Assembly (NCBI GenBank): GCA_963785075.1
Contig: CAWATW010000004.1
Coordinates: forward strand, 496,001-560,000
DNA: 64,000 bases
Origin: JAOUGY01 sp963785075
GTDB taxonomy: Bacteria; Actinomycetota; Acidimicrobiia; Spongiisociales; ZC4RG35
Direction of reading: 5' to 3'
Shown here: one piece after another, positions 16,931-24,969 of the stretch
Layout of the letters: each line of letters starts with the position of its first letter
How positions within the stretch are numbered: the first letter of the stretch is position 1
Notes under the pieces: model-generated
Seen by the model: the letters and a program-made list of their open reading frames with translations, nothing else
Databases searched by the model: none
Told to the model about the DNA's origin: nothing
Translations under genes and position numbers: made by a program

Positions 16931-17353
16931 TCAGGGCTCGGGAAGGTCGCTCGGGTAGGTGACGGCGATCTCCTCGATGTGCCGGGGAAGCTCGGACGAA
17001 TTATTGGTGATGAATCGGTCGGCACCAGCGGACACGCCGGTGGCGAGATGAACCGCGTCGATGGCACGCAACCCGTACCTGGCGCCGAGGACCGCGGCAA
17101 GGCCTGAGGTCGCCTCGTCGACGGGCCGAAGCTCCAGCCGGGCCAACAACCCCACAAGCGCTTCGATCTCCGACTCGACACCATCACGCATCGGTTTGGT
17201 CAGCAGCTCCGGGATCAAGAGCACCGACCCCAGTCCAGCGGCCGACCCGGTCGCCGCCATCGGCGCATTCGGGAACAGCGCACGTACCCGATTGCCCAGC
17301 GAGTGGTCGGGCACCGCTGCGTAGATCAGGACATCGGCGTCGAAGGCGTCCAT
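16931..17353 (-). CDS. VapC-like PIN-domain toxin
   Basis: 140 residues forming one PIN domain. Acidic metal-binding residues are visible: D5/D7 in FDADVLIYA, E49 in LLIPELL, D99 in AIDAVHLA and D112 in GADRFITNN. This is the pattern of VapC endoribonucleases that cut tRNA or rRNA when freed from the antitoxin. It starts 11 bases after the antitoxin stop, in the usual antitoxin-first order. Active-site completeness suggests it is functional. Confidence 0.87.
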   Translation of the reverse strand: MDAFDADVLIYAAVPDHSLGNRVRALFPNAPMAATGSAAGLGSVLLIPELLTKPMRDGVESEIEALVGLLARLELRPVDEATSGLAAVLGARYGLRAIDAVHLATGVSAGADRFITNNSSELPRHIEEIAVTYPSDLPEP

Positions 17354-17364
17354 CGGCCGGGCAA

Positions 17365-17655
17365 TCAGCGAGCGGCGCGAGCCTGAGCGATGTCGGCGAC
17401 GAGCTGGTCGGCCCTGTGGGCGGAAATACCCGGGGACTCGCCGAGGCGAGTGCTCCGGCCTCGCTCGAGCAGATCGTGAATTCCTTCTGCGTCGGCAATC
17501 GCCTGGTCCGCACGTCGCACCCGCATCGTGTCGGGCCGGACGACGACCGCCACGGCCCTCCCGTGGCGCGTGATGGTCACTTCCTCACCGGCCAGGACCC
17601 GGTCGAGAATCTCGGGAAGGGCTGCCCTCGCTTGGCTGACGGTCATCGTGGACAT
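17365..17655 (-). CDS. Phd/YefM-type antitoxin
   Basis: 96 residues. The N-terminal segment MTVSQARAALPEILDRVLAGEEVTITRHGRAVAVV (split across residues 4-38) is the Phd/YefM DNA-binding fold; the rest is the toxin-neutralising tail. It is cotranscribed with the downstream PIN toxin and should repress its own promoter through the GTAC array directly upstream. An ATG at 17646 could serve as an alternative start. Confidence 0.88.
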   Translation of the reverse strand: MSTMTVSQARAALPEILDRVLAGEEVTITRHGRAVAVVVRPDTMRVRRADQAIADAEGIHDLLERGRSTRLGESPGISAHRADQLVADIAQARAAR

Positions 17656-17661
17656 ACCTGA

Positions 17662-17690
17662 ATTGTACGGCTATGTACAGATGCGTACAA
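17662..17690 (-). promoter_or_regulatory. toxin-antitoxin promoter with phased GTAC operator
   Basis: On the minus strand TTGTAC (17685-17690) is followed after exactly 17 bases by TACAAT (17662-17667), a good -35/-10 pair. The transcription start is expected near 17655, which is the A of the antitoxin ATG, so the mRNA is probably leaderless. Three GTAC cores at 17665, 17675 and 17685 are spaced by 10 bases, and the outer copies form the inverted pair TTGTAC / GTACAA. This is the geometry of an autoregulatory operator. Confidence 0.65.
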
Positions 17691-17725
17691 CAGGCGACCG
17701 AACTCAGGGAGACGTCACGTCACCG

Positions 17726-19105
17726 TCAGCCGACGATCGCCGCCAGACACTGTTCAGCCCATTCGTAGACGTCCCAACGGGTGACGATCCGGCGAAGCGC
17801 CCGCATGCGCTCGCGTTGCTCGTCGATCGGCAACTCGATCGCCCGCTCGATGATGGCGGCGAGACCGTCGAGGTCGTACGGATTGGCGAGGAGCGCTCGA
17901 TCGAGCTGTTCGGCGGCGCCCGCGAACTCCGACAGCACCAGGACGCCGGTGCTGTCGCTCCGGGTGGCGATGTACTCCTTGGCAACGAGATTCATACCGT
18001 CTCGCAGCGGGGTGATCAGCATGACGTCCGCCGCCCGGTAGAACGCCAGCAGTTCCTCCCGGGGCAAGCTTCGATGGAGATAGTGGACGGGGACCCAATC
18101 AGGGCGACCATATGCACCGTTGATGTGTCCAACGAGTTGTTCGATCCGCTCGCGAATGATCTGGTACTCCCCGACCCCCTCCCGGGACGGAACGGCCACC
18201 TGTACGAACGTCACCTCGCCGTGGAGGTCGGGCCGGTTCTCGAGCAGGGTCTGGAAGGACCTCAACCGCAGGTCGATCCCCTTGGTGTAATCGAGTCGGT
18301 CGACCCCGAGCATCAATGTCCGCGGGCCACCGAGCTCCGAGCGAAGACGATGGGCTGCCTCGACCACCTCGGGGGATCGCGCCAGATGATTGAACTCCGC
18401 GGTGTCGATGGAGATCGGCACGGACTCGGCGGTGACCGTCCGACCACCCACTGCCAGCGCCTCGGCAGGCCCCGAAGCGCCGCCGTATTGCCGGGCGGCG
18501 CGAGCGAAGTTGAGAGCGCTCTGCCGCGTGTGAAACCCGATCACGTCGGCACCGAGCAGCCCTGTGATCACCTGGCTCCTCCACGGCAGACGACCGAAGA
18601 TCTCGAGCGGCGGGAATGGAATGTGGAGGAAGAATCCGATTCGCCGTTCCGGCGTTCGCTCACGCACCATCTGCGGGACGAGCTGCAGCTGGTAGTCGTG
18701 GATCCACACCGGCTCGTGGGGAGCGGTGGTCCCGAGTACGGCATCTGAGAACTTCCGGTTCACCGCCACGTACGGCCGCCACCAGTGACGATGCATCTCC
18801 ACCGGCCGGATGGCGTCGTGATACAACGGCCACACGGTCCCGTTGCAGAATCCCTCGTAGTACGCCGCAACCTCTTCTTCGGACAGGTCGATGGGCAACT
18901 GCCGTATCCCTTCGAGATCGAAGGGCTCGTCATGACGGTCGGGGATGCCCGACCAGCCGACCCAGGTCCCATGCCGTGCCCTCAGAATCGGCGTCAAAGC
19001 CGAGACCAACCCACCGGGGCTCGGCATCCACTTCTCCTCCTCGTCGTCCCATGCCACCGGCAGTCGGTTGGCCACGACGACGAGACCGCTGTCAGTTCGA
19101 TCCAT
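17726..19105 (-). CDS. otsA: trehalose-6-phosphate synthase (alpha,alpha-trehalose-phosphate synthase)
   Basis: 459 residues, a GT-B glycosyltransferase of family GT20. Typical segments are VVVANRLPVAW at the start, WIHDYQLQLVPQMVRE, HTRQSALNFARAAR, GVDRLDYTKGID and ARSDSTGVLVLSEFAGAA. It would join UDP- or ADP-glucose to glucose-6-phosphate to make trehalose-6-phosphate, an osmoprotectant precursor. The ATG at 19105 was chosen because the family start NRLPV follows within 15 residues. No otsB phosphatase is next to it. It is divergent from the cystathionine beta-synthase-like gene. Confidence 0.93.
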   Translation of the reverse strand: MDRTDSGLVVVANRLPVAWDDEEEKWMPSPGGLVSALTPILRARHGTWVGWSGIPDRHDEPFDLEGIRQLPIDLSEEEVAAYYEGFCNGTVWPLYHDAIRPVEMHRHWWRPYVAVNRKFSDAVLGTTAPHEPVWIHDYQLQLVPQMVRERTPERRIGFFLHIPFPPLEIFGRLPWRSQVITGLLGADVIGFHTRQSALNFARAARQYGGASGPAEALAVGGRTVTAESVPISIDTAEFNHLARSPEVVEAAHRLRSELGGPRTLMLGVDRLDYTKGIDLRLRSFQTLLENRPDLHGEVTFVQVAVPSREGVGEYQIIRERIEQLVGHINGAYGRPDWVPVHYLHRSLPREELLAFYRAADVMLITPLRDGMNLVAKEYIATRSDSTGVLVLSEFAGAAEQLDRALLANPYDLDGLAAIIERAIELPIDEQRERMRALRRIVTRWDVYEWAEQCLAAIVG

Positions 19106-19164
19106 GCCTCGGACCCTACCCGGGGTAGGCTCACGTGAACCACGTCCTCCACCCATCGGGCTCA

Positions 19165-20133
19165 ATGCAGATCTACGACGACGTCCTCGCCGCCATCGGC
19201 AACACACCGCTGATCCGCCTGTCCCGGCTGCACGAGCCGGGGAACCTGGTCGCCAAGGTCGAATACACAAATCCTGGCGGCTCGGTCAAGGAGAGGATCG
19301 CCGTTGCGATGATCGACGCCGCAGAACGCGACGGATCGCTCGGACCTGGTGGAACGATCATCGAGCCGACGTCAGGGAACACTGGCGTGGGGCTCGCCCT
19401 CGTGGGAGCCGTCCGCGGGTACCGCGTGATCTGCACGGTGCCCGACAAGGTCTCGATGGCCAAGATCGATCAACTCAAGGCGTATGGCGTCGAGGTGGTC
19501 GTCACGCCCACCGAGTTGCTGCCTGAGGATGACGACTCGTACTACGGCGTTGCCCGCCGCCTGACGAACGAAATCGAAGGTGGGTTCAACCCGAACCAGT
19601 ATTCGAACCCTGCCAACCCCGCTGCTCACGAGGCCACGACGGGCCCGGAACTGTGGAACCAGACGGATGGCGAGATCGATGTATTGGTTGCCGGTGTCGG
19701 GACAGGAGGCACGATCACCGGATCGGCGCGCTATCTGAAGGCCCGCAACTCGGCCATCGAGATCGTCGGCGCAGACCCCGAGGGCTCGATCTATTCGGCA
19801 GGACCGGACGACGAGATACACCAATACAAGGTCGAGGGCGTCGGTGAGGACTTCTATCCCGACACCGTCGACCTCGATCTCATCGACCGGTTCATCAAGG
19901 TCACGGACGCCGAGTCCTTCGCCATGACTCGGAAGCTCGCTCGAGTCGAAGGTCTGCTTGTCGGCGGTTCCTGTGGGATGGCCGCTCACGCCGCCATCCA
20001 GGTGGCACGCGAAGACCCATCAAAGCTCGTGGTGGTGATCCTCCCGGACTCGGGCCGCGGCTACCTCGAGAAGATCTTCAACGACGACTGGATGCGCGAG
20101 AACGGCTTCCAATCGGTCCTCGACGCGGAGTGA
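19165..20133 (+). CDS. cystathionine beta-synthase-like / cysteine synthase
   Basis: 322 residues from the ATG at 19165 (an in-frame GTG at 19135 is possible). PLP lysine K42 lies in NPGGSVKERIA, TSGNTG at 69-74 binds the substrate carboxylate, and GVGTGGTITG is the phosphate-binding loop. YSAGPDDEIHQYKVEGVGEDFYPDT is closer to cystathionine beta-synthase than to CysK/CysM; C-terminal CBS domains are missing. It probably joins serine (or O-acetylserine) with homocysteine or sulfide, working with the PLP lyase encoded next (convergent). Confidence 0.88.
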   Translation: MQIYDDVLAAIGNTPLIRLSRLHEPGNLVAKVEYTNPGGSVKERIAVAMIDAAERDGSLGPGGTIIEPTSGNTGVGLALVGAVRGYRVICTVPDKVSMAKIDQLKAYGVEVVVTPTELLPEDDDSYYGVARRLTNEIEGGFNPNQYSNPANPAAHEATTGPELWNQTDGEIDVLVAGVGTGGTITGSARYLKARNSAIEIVGADPEGSIYSAGPDDEIHQYKVEGVGEDFYPDTVDLDLIDRFIKVTDAESFAMTRKLARVEGLLVGGSCGMAAHAAIQVAREDPSKLVVVILPDSGRGYLEKIFNDDWMRENGFQSVLDAE

Positions 20134-20402
20134 TCCGGCTTCGCCCGATCACGTACTCAGTACACGCCCGCATCGCTGCGCTCGCCGGCTGTATGCGGGC
20201 AGCTGCCGCTGCCCGTATTCGGTCGCCTTTGGCTCCCTGACCCGGAACGCAGTTTCCGTTCTGGTCAAGCCGAGCGGAGCGAGGCGCATACAGCACGCCT
20301 CAGGCGTGCGTTTACAGGGTCGGAGCGAAGCGAACGGCCCGCATACAGTGAGTGGGCGCCAGTCCACGAGCGAGTACAGGAGGCGGGCGGAGCCCGCCGA
20401 CC
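20134..20402. other. palindrome-rich spacer between convergent transsulfuration genes
   Basis: No ORF. It contains GCCCGCAT and its complement around 20167-20199, a repeated CGCATACAG-type word, several GAGCG/AAGCG words, the doublet GTACTCA, GTACACG at 20153-20166, and a terminator-like hairpin near 20388-20400 (GGCGGGC/GCCCGCC). It probably holds a bidirectional terminator; the denser word structure is unexplained. Confidence 0.5.
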
Positions 20403-21554
20403 TCACACCTTCGCCAGGGCTCGATCGAGGGCGTCGATCAGGTCCTCGACGTCTTCCATCCCGACCGAGAGGCGCACCAGGCCGTCGGTGATACCGGCGG
20501 CGAGGCGAGCTTCTCGGGGGACGTCGCCGTGGGTCATCGTGACCGGGTGAGTGATGAGCGACTCCACCGAACCGAGGTTCTCGGCGAGCGCCCACAACTC
20601 GACCGCGTCCATGAGGCGTTTGCCGGCGTCGACACCACCGATCACCTCGAACCAGACCATCGCACCGAAGCCGCTGGCCTGGGTCTTGGCGAGTTCGTGT
20701 TGCGGGAAGGATTCGAGACCCGGATAACCCACCTGCTCGACTCTGGGATGCCTCTCGAGGAAACGAGCGATCTCCATGGCGTTGGCTGACTGCCGGTCCA
20801 TTCGCTCAGAGAGCGTCTTCGACCCCTGCAGCGTCAACCAGGCGACCTGTGGGGACATGATCAGTCCCATCGACTTCATGATGAAACGGAAGCGGGCATC
20901 GAGCTCATCGTCGGCGGTGACGACCGCACCACCGAGGGTCGCGTTGTGCCCGTCGAGGTACTTCGTCGTCGCGTGCAGGACCACATCGGCTCCCAGTTCC
21001 AACGGTCGCTGGTAGTACGGGCTGAGGAACGTGTTGTCCACGGCGTGGACGACATCGGCGGTCCTTGTGATCTTCGAGACCGCGGCCAGGTCGGTGAGCT
21101 TCAACGTCGGGTTCGCCGGGGTTTCGGTGAACACGAGTTTCGTCTCGGGCCGGATGGCACGACTCACCTCCAACGGATCCGAGGTGTCCACGAAGGAAAA
21201 GTCGACGCCGTACCTCGACAGGACCTGCGTTGCGAAACGGTGGGTGCCGCCATAGACGACGTCGGAGACCACGGCGTGGTCACCACCACTCAGGAGAGCC
21301 ATCATCACCGAGACGGTCGCCGCCATGCCGCTCCCGTACGCGGTGGCATTCGTACCTCGCTCCAGAGCCGCCATGCGGCGTTCGAAGGCGGCAACCGTCG
21401 GGTTGCCCGCCCGGGTGTACGAGAAACCCTTGCCCATGTAGTCGTCGACCGAGTCCTGTACGAATGTCGTCGACTGGTGGATCGGAGTGAGGATTGCCCC
21501 GGTGGCCGGGTCCGGCTCTACGCCTGCGTGTATCTGATCGGTGCGAAAACCCAT
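20403..21554 (-). CDS. metB: cystathionine gamma-synthase/lyase (MetB/MetC family)
   Basis: 383 residues from the ATG at 21554 (an ATG at 21566 is 4 codons upstream). The Cys/Met-metabolism PLP fold is clear: YGSGMAAT near 73, DNTFLSPYYQRPLELGAD, and HATTKYLDGHN with the PLP lysine at K198. SLGGVESL-type ending (LGSVESLITHPVTMTH) is intact. The enzyme works in transsulfuration, either making cystathionine from an acylated homoserine or cleaving it; motifs alone do not separate the two. The neighbouring beta-synthase gene supports a role in cysteine/methionine interconversion. Confidence 0.9.
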   Translation of the reverse strand: MGFRTDQIHAGVEPDPATGAILTPIHQSTTFVQDSVDDYMGKGFSYTRAGNPTVAAFERRMAALERGTNATAYGSGMAATVSVMMALLSGGDHAVVSDVVYGGTHRFATQVLSRYGVDFSFVDTSDPLEVSRAIRPETKLVFTETPANPTLKLTDLAAVSKITRTADVVHAVDNTFLSPYYQRPLELGADVVLHATTKYLDGHNATLGGAVVTADDELDARFRFIMKSMGLIMSPQVAWLTLQGSKTLSERMDRQSANAMEIARFLERHPRVEQVGYPGLESFPQHELAKTQASGFGAMVWFEVIGGVDAGKRLMDAVELWALAENLGSVESLITHPVTMTHGDVPREARLAAGITDGLVRLSVGMEDVEDLIDALDRALAKV

Positions 21555-21706
21555 GGACGGGATCATACGTGCACTGCGTTCAGAGCGGATCGACGTCTCG
21601 AGAGGGGGGTGCAGGTCGCAGCGTCCAAACGGTCTGTCGCCATCCGACCCTTCGCGCCTCGGACCTCGAGATTCGCACCCGCGCAGGACCTACGTCGCGA
21701 AATCCC

Positions 21707-21735
21707 TTCCGATTGCGTGCGAGTCGTGGCACAAT
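21707..21735 (+). promoter_or_regulatory. candidate promoter of the 21742-21988 unit
   Basis: TTCCGA at 21707-21712 and CACAAT at 21730-21735 are separated by 17 bases. They match the -35 consensus at 3 of 6 and the -10 consensus at 4 of 6 positions. Start of transcription would fall near 21742. Confidence 0.45.
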
Positions 21736-21765
21736 CTCCTCACCAGAGAAAGGAGGTGGTCCTAG

Positions 21766-21807
21766 TTGCATAGTTCTTACGGGACTCTGGAGGTGGCCGA
21801 GCGCTGA
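21766..21807 (+). CDS. possible 13-residue peptide
   Basis: TTG at 21766 follows GGAGG by 9 bases, ideal initiation spacing. The frame reads MHSSYGTLEVAER and stops at TGA 21805-21807, where a 9-bp stem begins. The very strong ribosome-binding site suggests real translation, but the peptide matches nothing I know and the segment could be purely RNA. It shows no run of one amino acid that would mark a classical attenuation peptide. Confidence 0.35.
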   Translation: MHSSYGTLEVAER

Positions 21808-21954
21808 GTAGCGCTTAGCCGTGCGAGGCGCTACTCCTCCCAAAGGGGAGCCAGGTAGCGACTCCAACTCGGACCACCGACCTACGAGATCTCTGGAATT
21901 GGTCCCACCGGAGCGCGCGTCATCGTGACGTGTCGTAACCCTCTCGAAGGCTTC

Positions 21955-21988
21955 GAGCGCCCCGCTTCGGCGGGGCGCTCTCCTTTTT
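21955..21988 (+). terminator. strong intrinsic terminator
   Basis: A perfect 11-bp GC-rich stem (21955-21965 with 21970-21980) capped by a TTCG loop and followed by TCCTTTTT. It is the clearest Rho-independent terminator in the window and ends the 21742 unit, 70 bases before the TauE/SafE gene. Confidence 0.88.
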
Positions 21989-22058
21989 GGGGCGACCCGG
22001 ATCGGCGGACAGTTCGGACAAGACCGGGACACCCGTGCACCTCTGTACCGTGCGCCGG

Positions 22059-22781
22059 ATGCTGAACCCCGCCCAATGGATTCTCGCAGTGGCAGTGACG
22101 GTGTTCGCCTCCATCGTGCAGGGGACGATCGGTTTTGGTCTCGGTGTTGTGTCCGTCCCGATCCTCACCCTCATCGACCCTTCCTTGACCCCGATCCCCC
22201 AACTGCTCCTGTCGCTCCCGCTCGCCCTTGCCACGGCGGGGAGAGAGCACTCCAAAGTCGACACAGCGGGGATCGGTTGGATGACCACCGGCCGGGTGCC
22301 CGGCGCCATCGCCGGCGCCTGGGTGCTGACCCAGGTCTCGGAGCAGACGATCGGAATCGTGATCGGCGTCGTCGTGCTTGCGGCCGTCGTCGCGAGCCGG
22401 TCCGACCGCCGCATCCCCATCAACACCAGAACCCGCCTGGGGGCAGGTCTGACGGCGGGGTTCTCCGGCACGACATCGGGCATCGGCGGACCACCGCTTG
22501 CGCTGCTCTACCGGGGAGCAGACACAGAAACCGCTCGCTCCACCGTTGCAGCAGCGATCGCCGTGGGACTGGTCGTCAACCTCACTGTGCTCCACCTCGC
22601 GGGCGCCGTGGTGTCCAACGACTATCGGGTAGCGGCAATCCTCGCCGTTCCGATGGTGGTCGGGTTCGTCGCCAGTTCAAGGCTGAGAGGACACATAGAC
22701 GGTCGCCGCTTCCGAGCCGGCATCCTGGTGCTCTCGATGGCAGCTTCGCTCGCACTCCTCGTGCGCAGCTTGATGGGTTGA
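22059..22781 (+). CDS. TauE/SafE-family membrane exporter
   Basis: 240 residues with seven to eight predicted helices arranged as two homologous halves, each with a family signature: VQGTIGFGLGVVSVPIL near the start and AGFSGTTSGIGGPPLALLY in the middle. TauE/SafE (DUF81) proteins export sulfite, sulfoacetate or other small anions. The ATG at 22059 lies just before the first helix. Whether transcription reads through from the RNA unit upstream is unknown; the terminator between them would allow attenuation. Confidence 0.88.
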   Translation: MLNPAQWILAVAVTVFASIVQGTIGFGLGVVSVPILTLIDPSLTPIPQLLLSLPLALATAGREHSKVDTAGIGWMTTGRVPGAIAGAWVLTQVSEQTIGIVIGVVVLAAVVASRSDRRIPINTRTRLGAGLTAGFSGTTSGIGGPPLALLYRGADTETARSTVAAAIAVGLVVNLTVLHLAGAVVSNDYRVAAILAVPMVVGFVASSRLRGHIDGRRFRAGILVLSMAASLALLVRSLMG

Positions 22782-22822
22782 GAAACCGAGTCCGGGACGG
22801 CTACCGCAGACCTCGGAGGAAC

Positions 22823-23458
22823 TCAGGCATCGGGATCGTCCAGCACCGTCACGCCCGACGGGCCGAGGTCGTCGTCGGTCTTTTCGAGCGTGATCCACAC
22901 ACGCGGGTAGTCCGATCTCGCAACTCCGATCGACGCCTCGACGACTCCGTTCTGGCGGAAAGACCCTGCCGACACGTGGGTGCCATCGGGTGCGGTCAGC
23001 CAGATCTCGTAGTACTCATCGGGACCGGCCGCCAGCAGTCCGGCGATGTCGAACCGCATTCGCGTTCCTTCGTCCGTGAGCCACCCGGCAACCGAAGCCG
23101 TCGCCAGCGGAGTGACATCCGAGGCCACCAACTCCGTGGACCAATCCGGTTGGCGCAGCACGAACGATGCAATCGCCACGACCACAACGATGGCGGCTGC
23201 GAGCGACGCCACCGCCGTCGGCCATCGTCTCGACCTTGCGGGCACACTGGGCATCTTCTGTCGAGCAACCTCATCGACGACGAGGCGCTCGAGTTCGGGA
23301 CTCGGGATCTCCCAGGTGATCGAATCGGAGAGGGCACGGCGCAGGGCGTCGAGGCCCGGTCGTTCGATACGACAGGTCGGACATCCGGCAAAGTGCGAAC
23401 CGAGAAGCGGTGATCGATCGCCGGCCAGATATTGCGCTTGCACGTCGTCGCAGGTCAT
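22823..23458 (-). CDS. anti-sigma factor with zinc finger and RskA-like domain
   Basis: 211 residues. The cytoplasmic N-terminus holds the ZAS motif HxxxCxxC (H22, C26, C29 in HFAGCPTC). One helix at about 83-102 crosses the membrane, and the outer part (WLTDEGTRMRFDIAGL, then YYEIWLTAPDGTHVSAGSF) matches the anti-sigma-K factor domain RskA. It would hold the co-encoded ECF sigma factor inactive and release it after a signal, usually by regulated proteolysis. Start and stop overlap the sigma gene by 4 bp. Confidence 0.9.
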   Translation of the reverse strand: MTCDDVQAQYLAGDRSPLLGSHFAGCPTCRIERPGLDALRRALSDSITWEIPSPELERLVVDEVARQKMPSVPARSRRWPTAVASLAAAIVVVVAIASFVLRQPDWSTELVASDVTPLATASVAGWLTDEGTRMRFDIAGLLAAGPDEYYEIWLTAPDGTHVSAGSFRQNGVVEASIGVARSDYPRVWITLEKTDDDLGPSGVTVLDDPDA

Positions 23459-23988
23459 GCCGAGGCCTCCCTGAGATGCGCCAACAACGCCGCCAGTCGT
23501 TTGTGGGCGCGATGCGAACGCGACTTGATCGTCCCGATGGGAACACCCAACTCGTCGGCCGCTTCCTCATGGGTGTAGCCGCGATAGTGCGTGGCCTCGA
23601 TCACGCTCCGTTCGTCCTCGCTGAGCTTGTCCAAAGCCGATCTGACCTCCCAGGCCTCCCACAACCCTTCGAACGAAGGGGGAAGTGCCACCATCTCCGT
23701 CTCCTGTTCACGGTCCAGCCGGTGCCGGCGTTCGCGCCGATATGCGTCGACGGCTGCTCGCCGAGCGATGGCATAGAGCCACGGTGCAGGGTCCTTCGTG
23801 TCGTCGAACCGGCTCGACGCCCTCCAAGCCTGCACGAACGTCTGTTGAACGACCTCTTCCGCCAGGCTCCGGTCGCCGAGCGATCGGTACGCCACCGTGA
23901 AGACAGCCTTGCCGTACCGCTGGTACAGCTGCGCCACGGCGTCGGGATCACCCGACCGGAATCGGCGTAGAAGCCGCTGATCCGACAT
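23455..23988 (-). CDS. ECF RNA polymerase sigma factor
   Basis: 177 residues with region 2 (AVAQLYQRYGKAVFTVAYRS, then EEVVQQTFVQAWR) and region 4 (RSVIEATHYRGYTHEEAADE, then GTIKSRSHRAHKRL). It is a SigK/RpoE-type extracytoplasmic-function factor, paired with the RskA-like anti-sigma gene that follows directly. Its regulon is unknown; pairs like this often control their own operon and envelope or redox genes. Confidence 0.92.
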   Translation of the reverse strand: MSDQRLLRRFRSGDPDAVAQLYQRYGKAVFTVAYRSLGDRSLAEEVVQQTFVQAWRASSRFDDTKDPAPWLYAIARRAAVDAYRRERRHRLDREQETEMVALPPSFEGLWEAWEVRSALDKLSEDERSVIEATHYRGYTHEEAADELGVPIGTIKSRSHRAHKRLAALLAHLREASA

Positions 23989-24033
23989 CTCTGTGGTCCA
24001 TACGCAGATCGACCGCCTTCTGGTTCTCGTCCA

Positions 24034-24969
24034 TCACACAACCCGCCCGGTCCATGGACGTTCACCGGTGAACGCAGGGAGATTCTGCTCGAAGACCTGA
24101 ACCAGGCGCTCGCCGTACTTCGGCGACAGCCCGGCGATGTGCGGTGTGAGCACCACCCGCGGATGCGCCCACAGGGGTGACTCATCTCGCAGCGGCTCGG
24201 TGGTGAACACGTCGAGGCCGGCGCCGCGCAGCCGACCTCGATCGAGGGCAGCGACGAGGGCGTCTTCGTCGACGGCGGTTCCGCGTCCCACATTGATCAG
24301 CCACCCATCTCCGAGGGCAGCGAGCGCTTCGGCACCGATGATGCCGCGGGTGGACTCGTTGTCGGGCAGGACGCAGACCACGACGTCGGCCTCCCGGCAG
24401 ACATCCACCGTGGCGGACGGTGGCATCACACGCTCGGCGACCCCGCTATACGAGTTGGGATCGGCCTTCGTGCCGATGACTCGCATGTCCCAGGCAACCG
24501 CCCGTCGGGCGATCTCTTCGCCGATGGCGCCGAGTCCGAGGATCGCCATGGTCGAACCTGCGATCTCGGCGCCGGTACGGGGCCGCCAGATGTGATCGCC
24601 GGCATCGCGTATGGACACGCCGACTGCCCGGGTCAAGGACAACAACAACGCGAACGCATGTTCGGCAACCTGCGGTCCGTGAACCCCACTCGCCGACGTG
24701 AGCACGACGCCGGCAGCTCGAAGGTCATCGAGGGGGAACTGGTCGACCCCTGCCGAGACCGATTGCACCCATCGGAGCCGCGGCCCGAGAAAGTCGGGCC
24801 GCCACACGTAGGTGACCAGGATCGGGGCGTCGTGGAGCACATCGACTACGTCCGCATCTTCCGGCTCGACGAGGTGGATGGCGTTGGACGCCCGGAAGGC
24901 CTCGGCGACACCTCGAGGGTGGCGCGGATGGAGGACGACGCTCAGAGGTTGGCCGTGAGGATCTCCCAC
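24034..24969 (-). CDS. D-isomer-specific 2-hydroxyacid dehydrogenase
   Basis: 311 residues. NAD-binding GLGAIGEEIARR is near the centre, the catalytic arginine is in INVGRGTAVDEDAL, and the catalytic histidine is in TPHIAGLSPKYGE. It resembles GhrA/SerA-type reductases that act on glyoxylate, hydroxypyruvate or other 2-oxoacids with NAD(P)H. The GTG start at 24969 overlaps the XRE-gene end by 28 bp, so the two are probably cotranscribed. A later in-frame start is possible. Substrate unknown. Confidence 0.88.
   Translation of the reverse strand: MGDPHGQPLSVVLHPRHPRGVAEAFRASNAIHLVEPEDADVVDVLHDAPILVTYVWRPDFLGPRLRWVQSVSAGVDQFPLDDLRAAGVVLTSASGVHGPQVAEHAFALLLSLTRAVGVSIRDAGDHIWRPRTGAEIAGSTMAILGLGAIGEEIARRAVAWDMRVIGTKADPNSYSGVAERVMPPSATVDVCREADVVVCVLPDNESTRGIIGAEALAALGDGWLINVGRGTAVDEDALVAALDRGRLRGAGLDVFTTEPLRDESPLWAHPRVVLTPHIAGLSPKYGERLVQVFEQNLPAFTGERPWTGRVV

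Larger units (their letters stand above)
21742..21988 (+). ncRNA. unrecognised structured transcript with 16S-mimic segment
   Basis: A unit of about 247 bases with its own candidate promoter and a strong terminator. Bases 21747-21762 match the complement of the standard bacterial 16S rRNA 3' end at 15 of 16 positions, much longer than a normal Shine-Dalgarno. Pairings visible by eye: a perfect 9-bp stem 21806-21814/21828-21836, a long-range 8-bp match of GGTGGTCC (21755-21762) with GGACCACC (21871-21878), and CCTCC (21836-21840), which could mask GGAGG. A second GGAGGTGG lies at 21789-21796. It could be a regulatory RNA, a leader of the exporter gene at 22059, or a transcript for the tiny ORF inside it. 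I do not recognise the family. Confidence 0.55.

Noticed and set aside
21555..21741. SAM riboswitch upstream of metB
   Set aside because: No SAM-I or SAM-IV core motif could be found by eye; only general GC-rich hairpins.
21766..21858. Selenocysteine read-through of the UGA at 21805
   Set aside because: A stem follows the UGA and tRNA-Sec is encoded 4 kb away, but the extended frame ends after only 17 more codons and has no redox motif.
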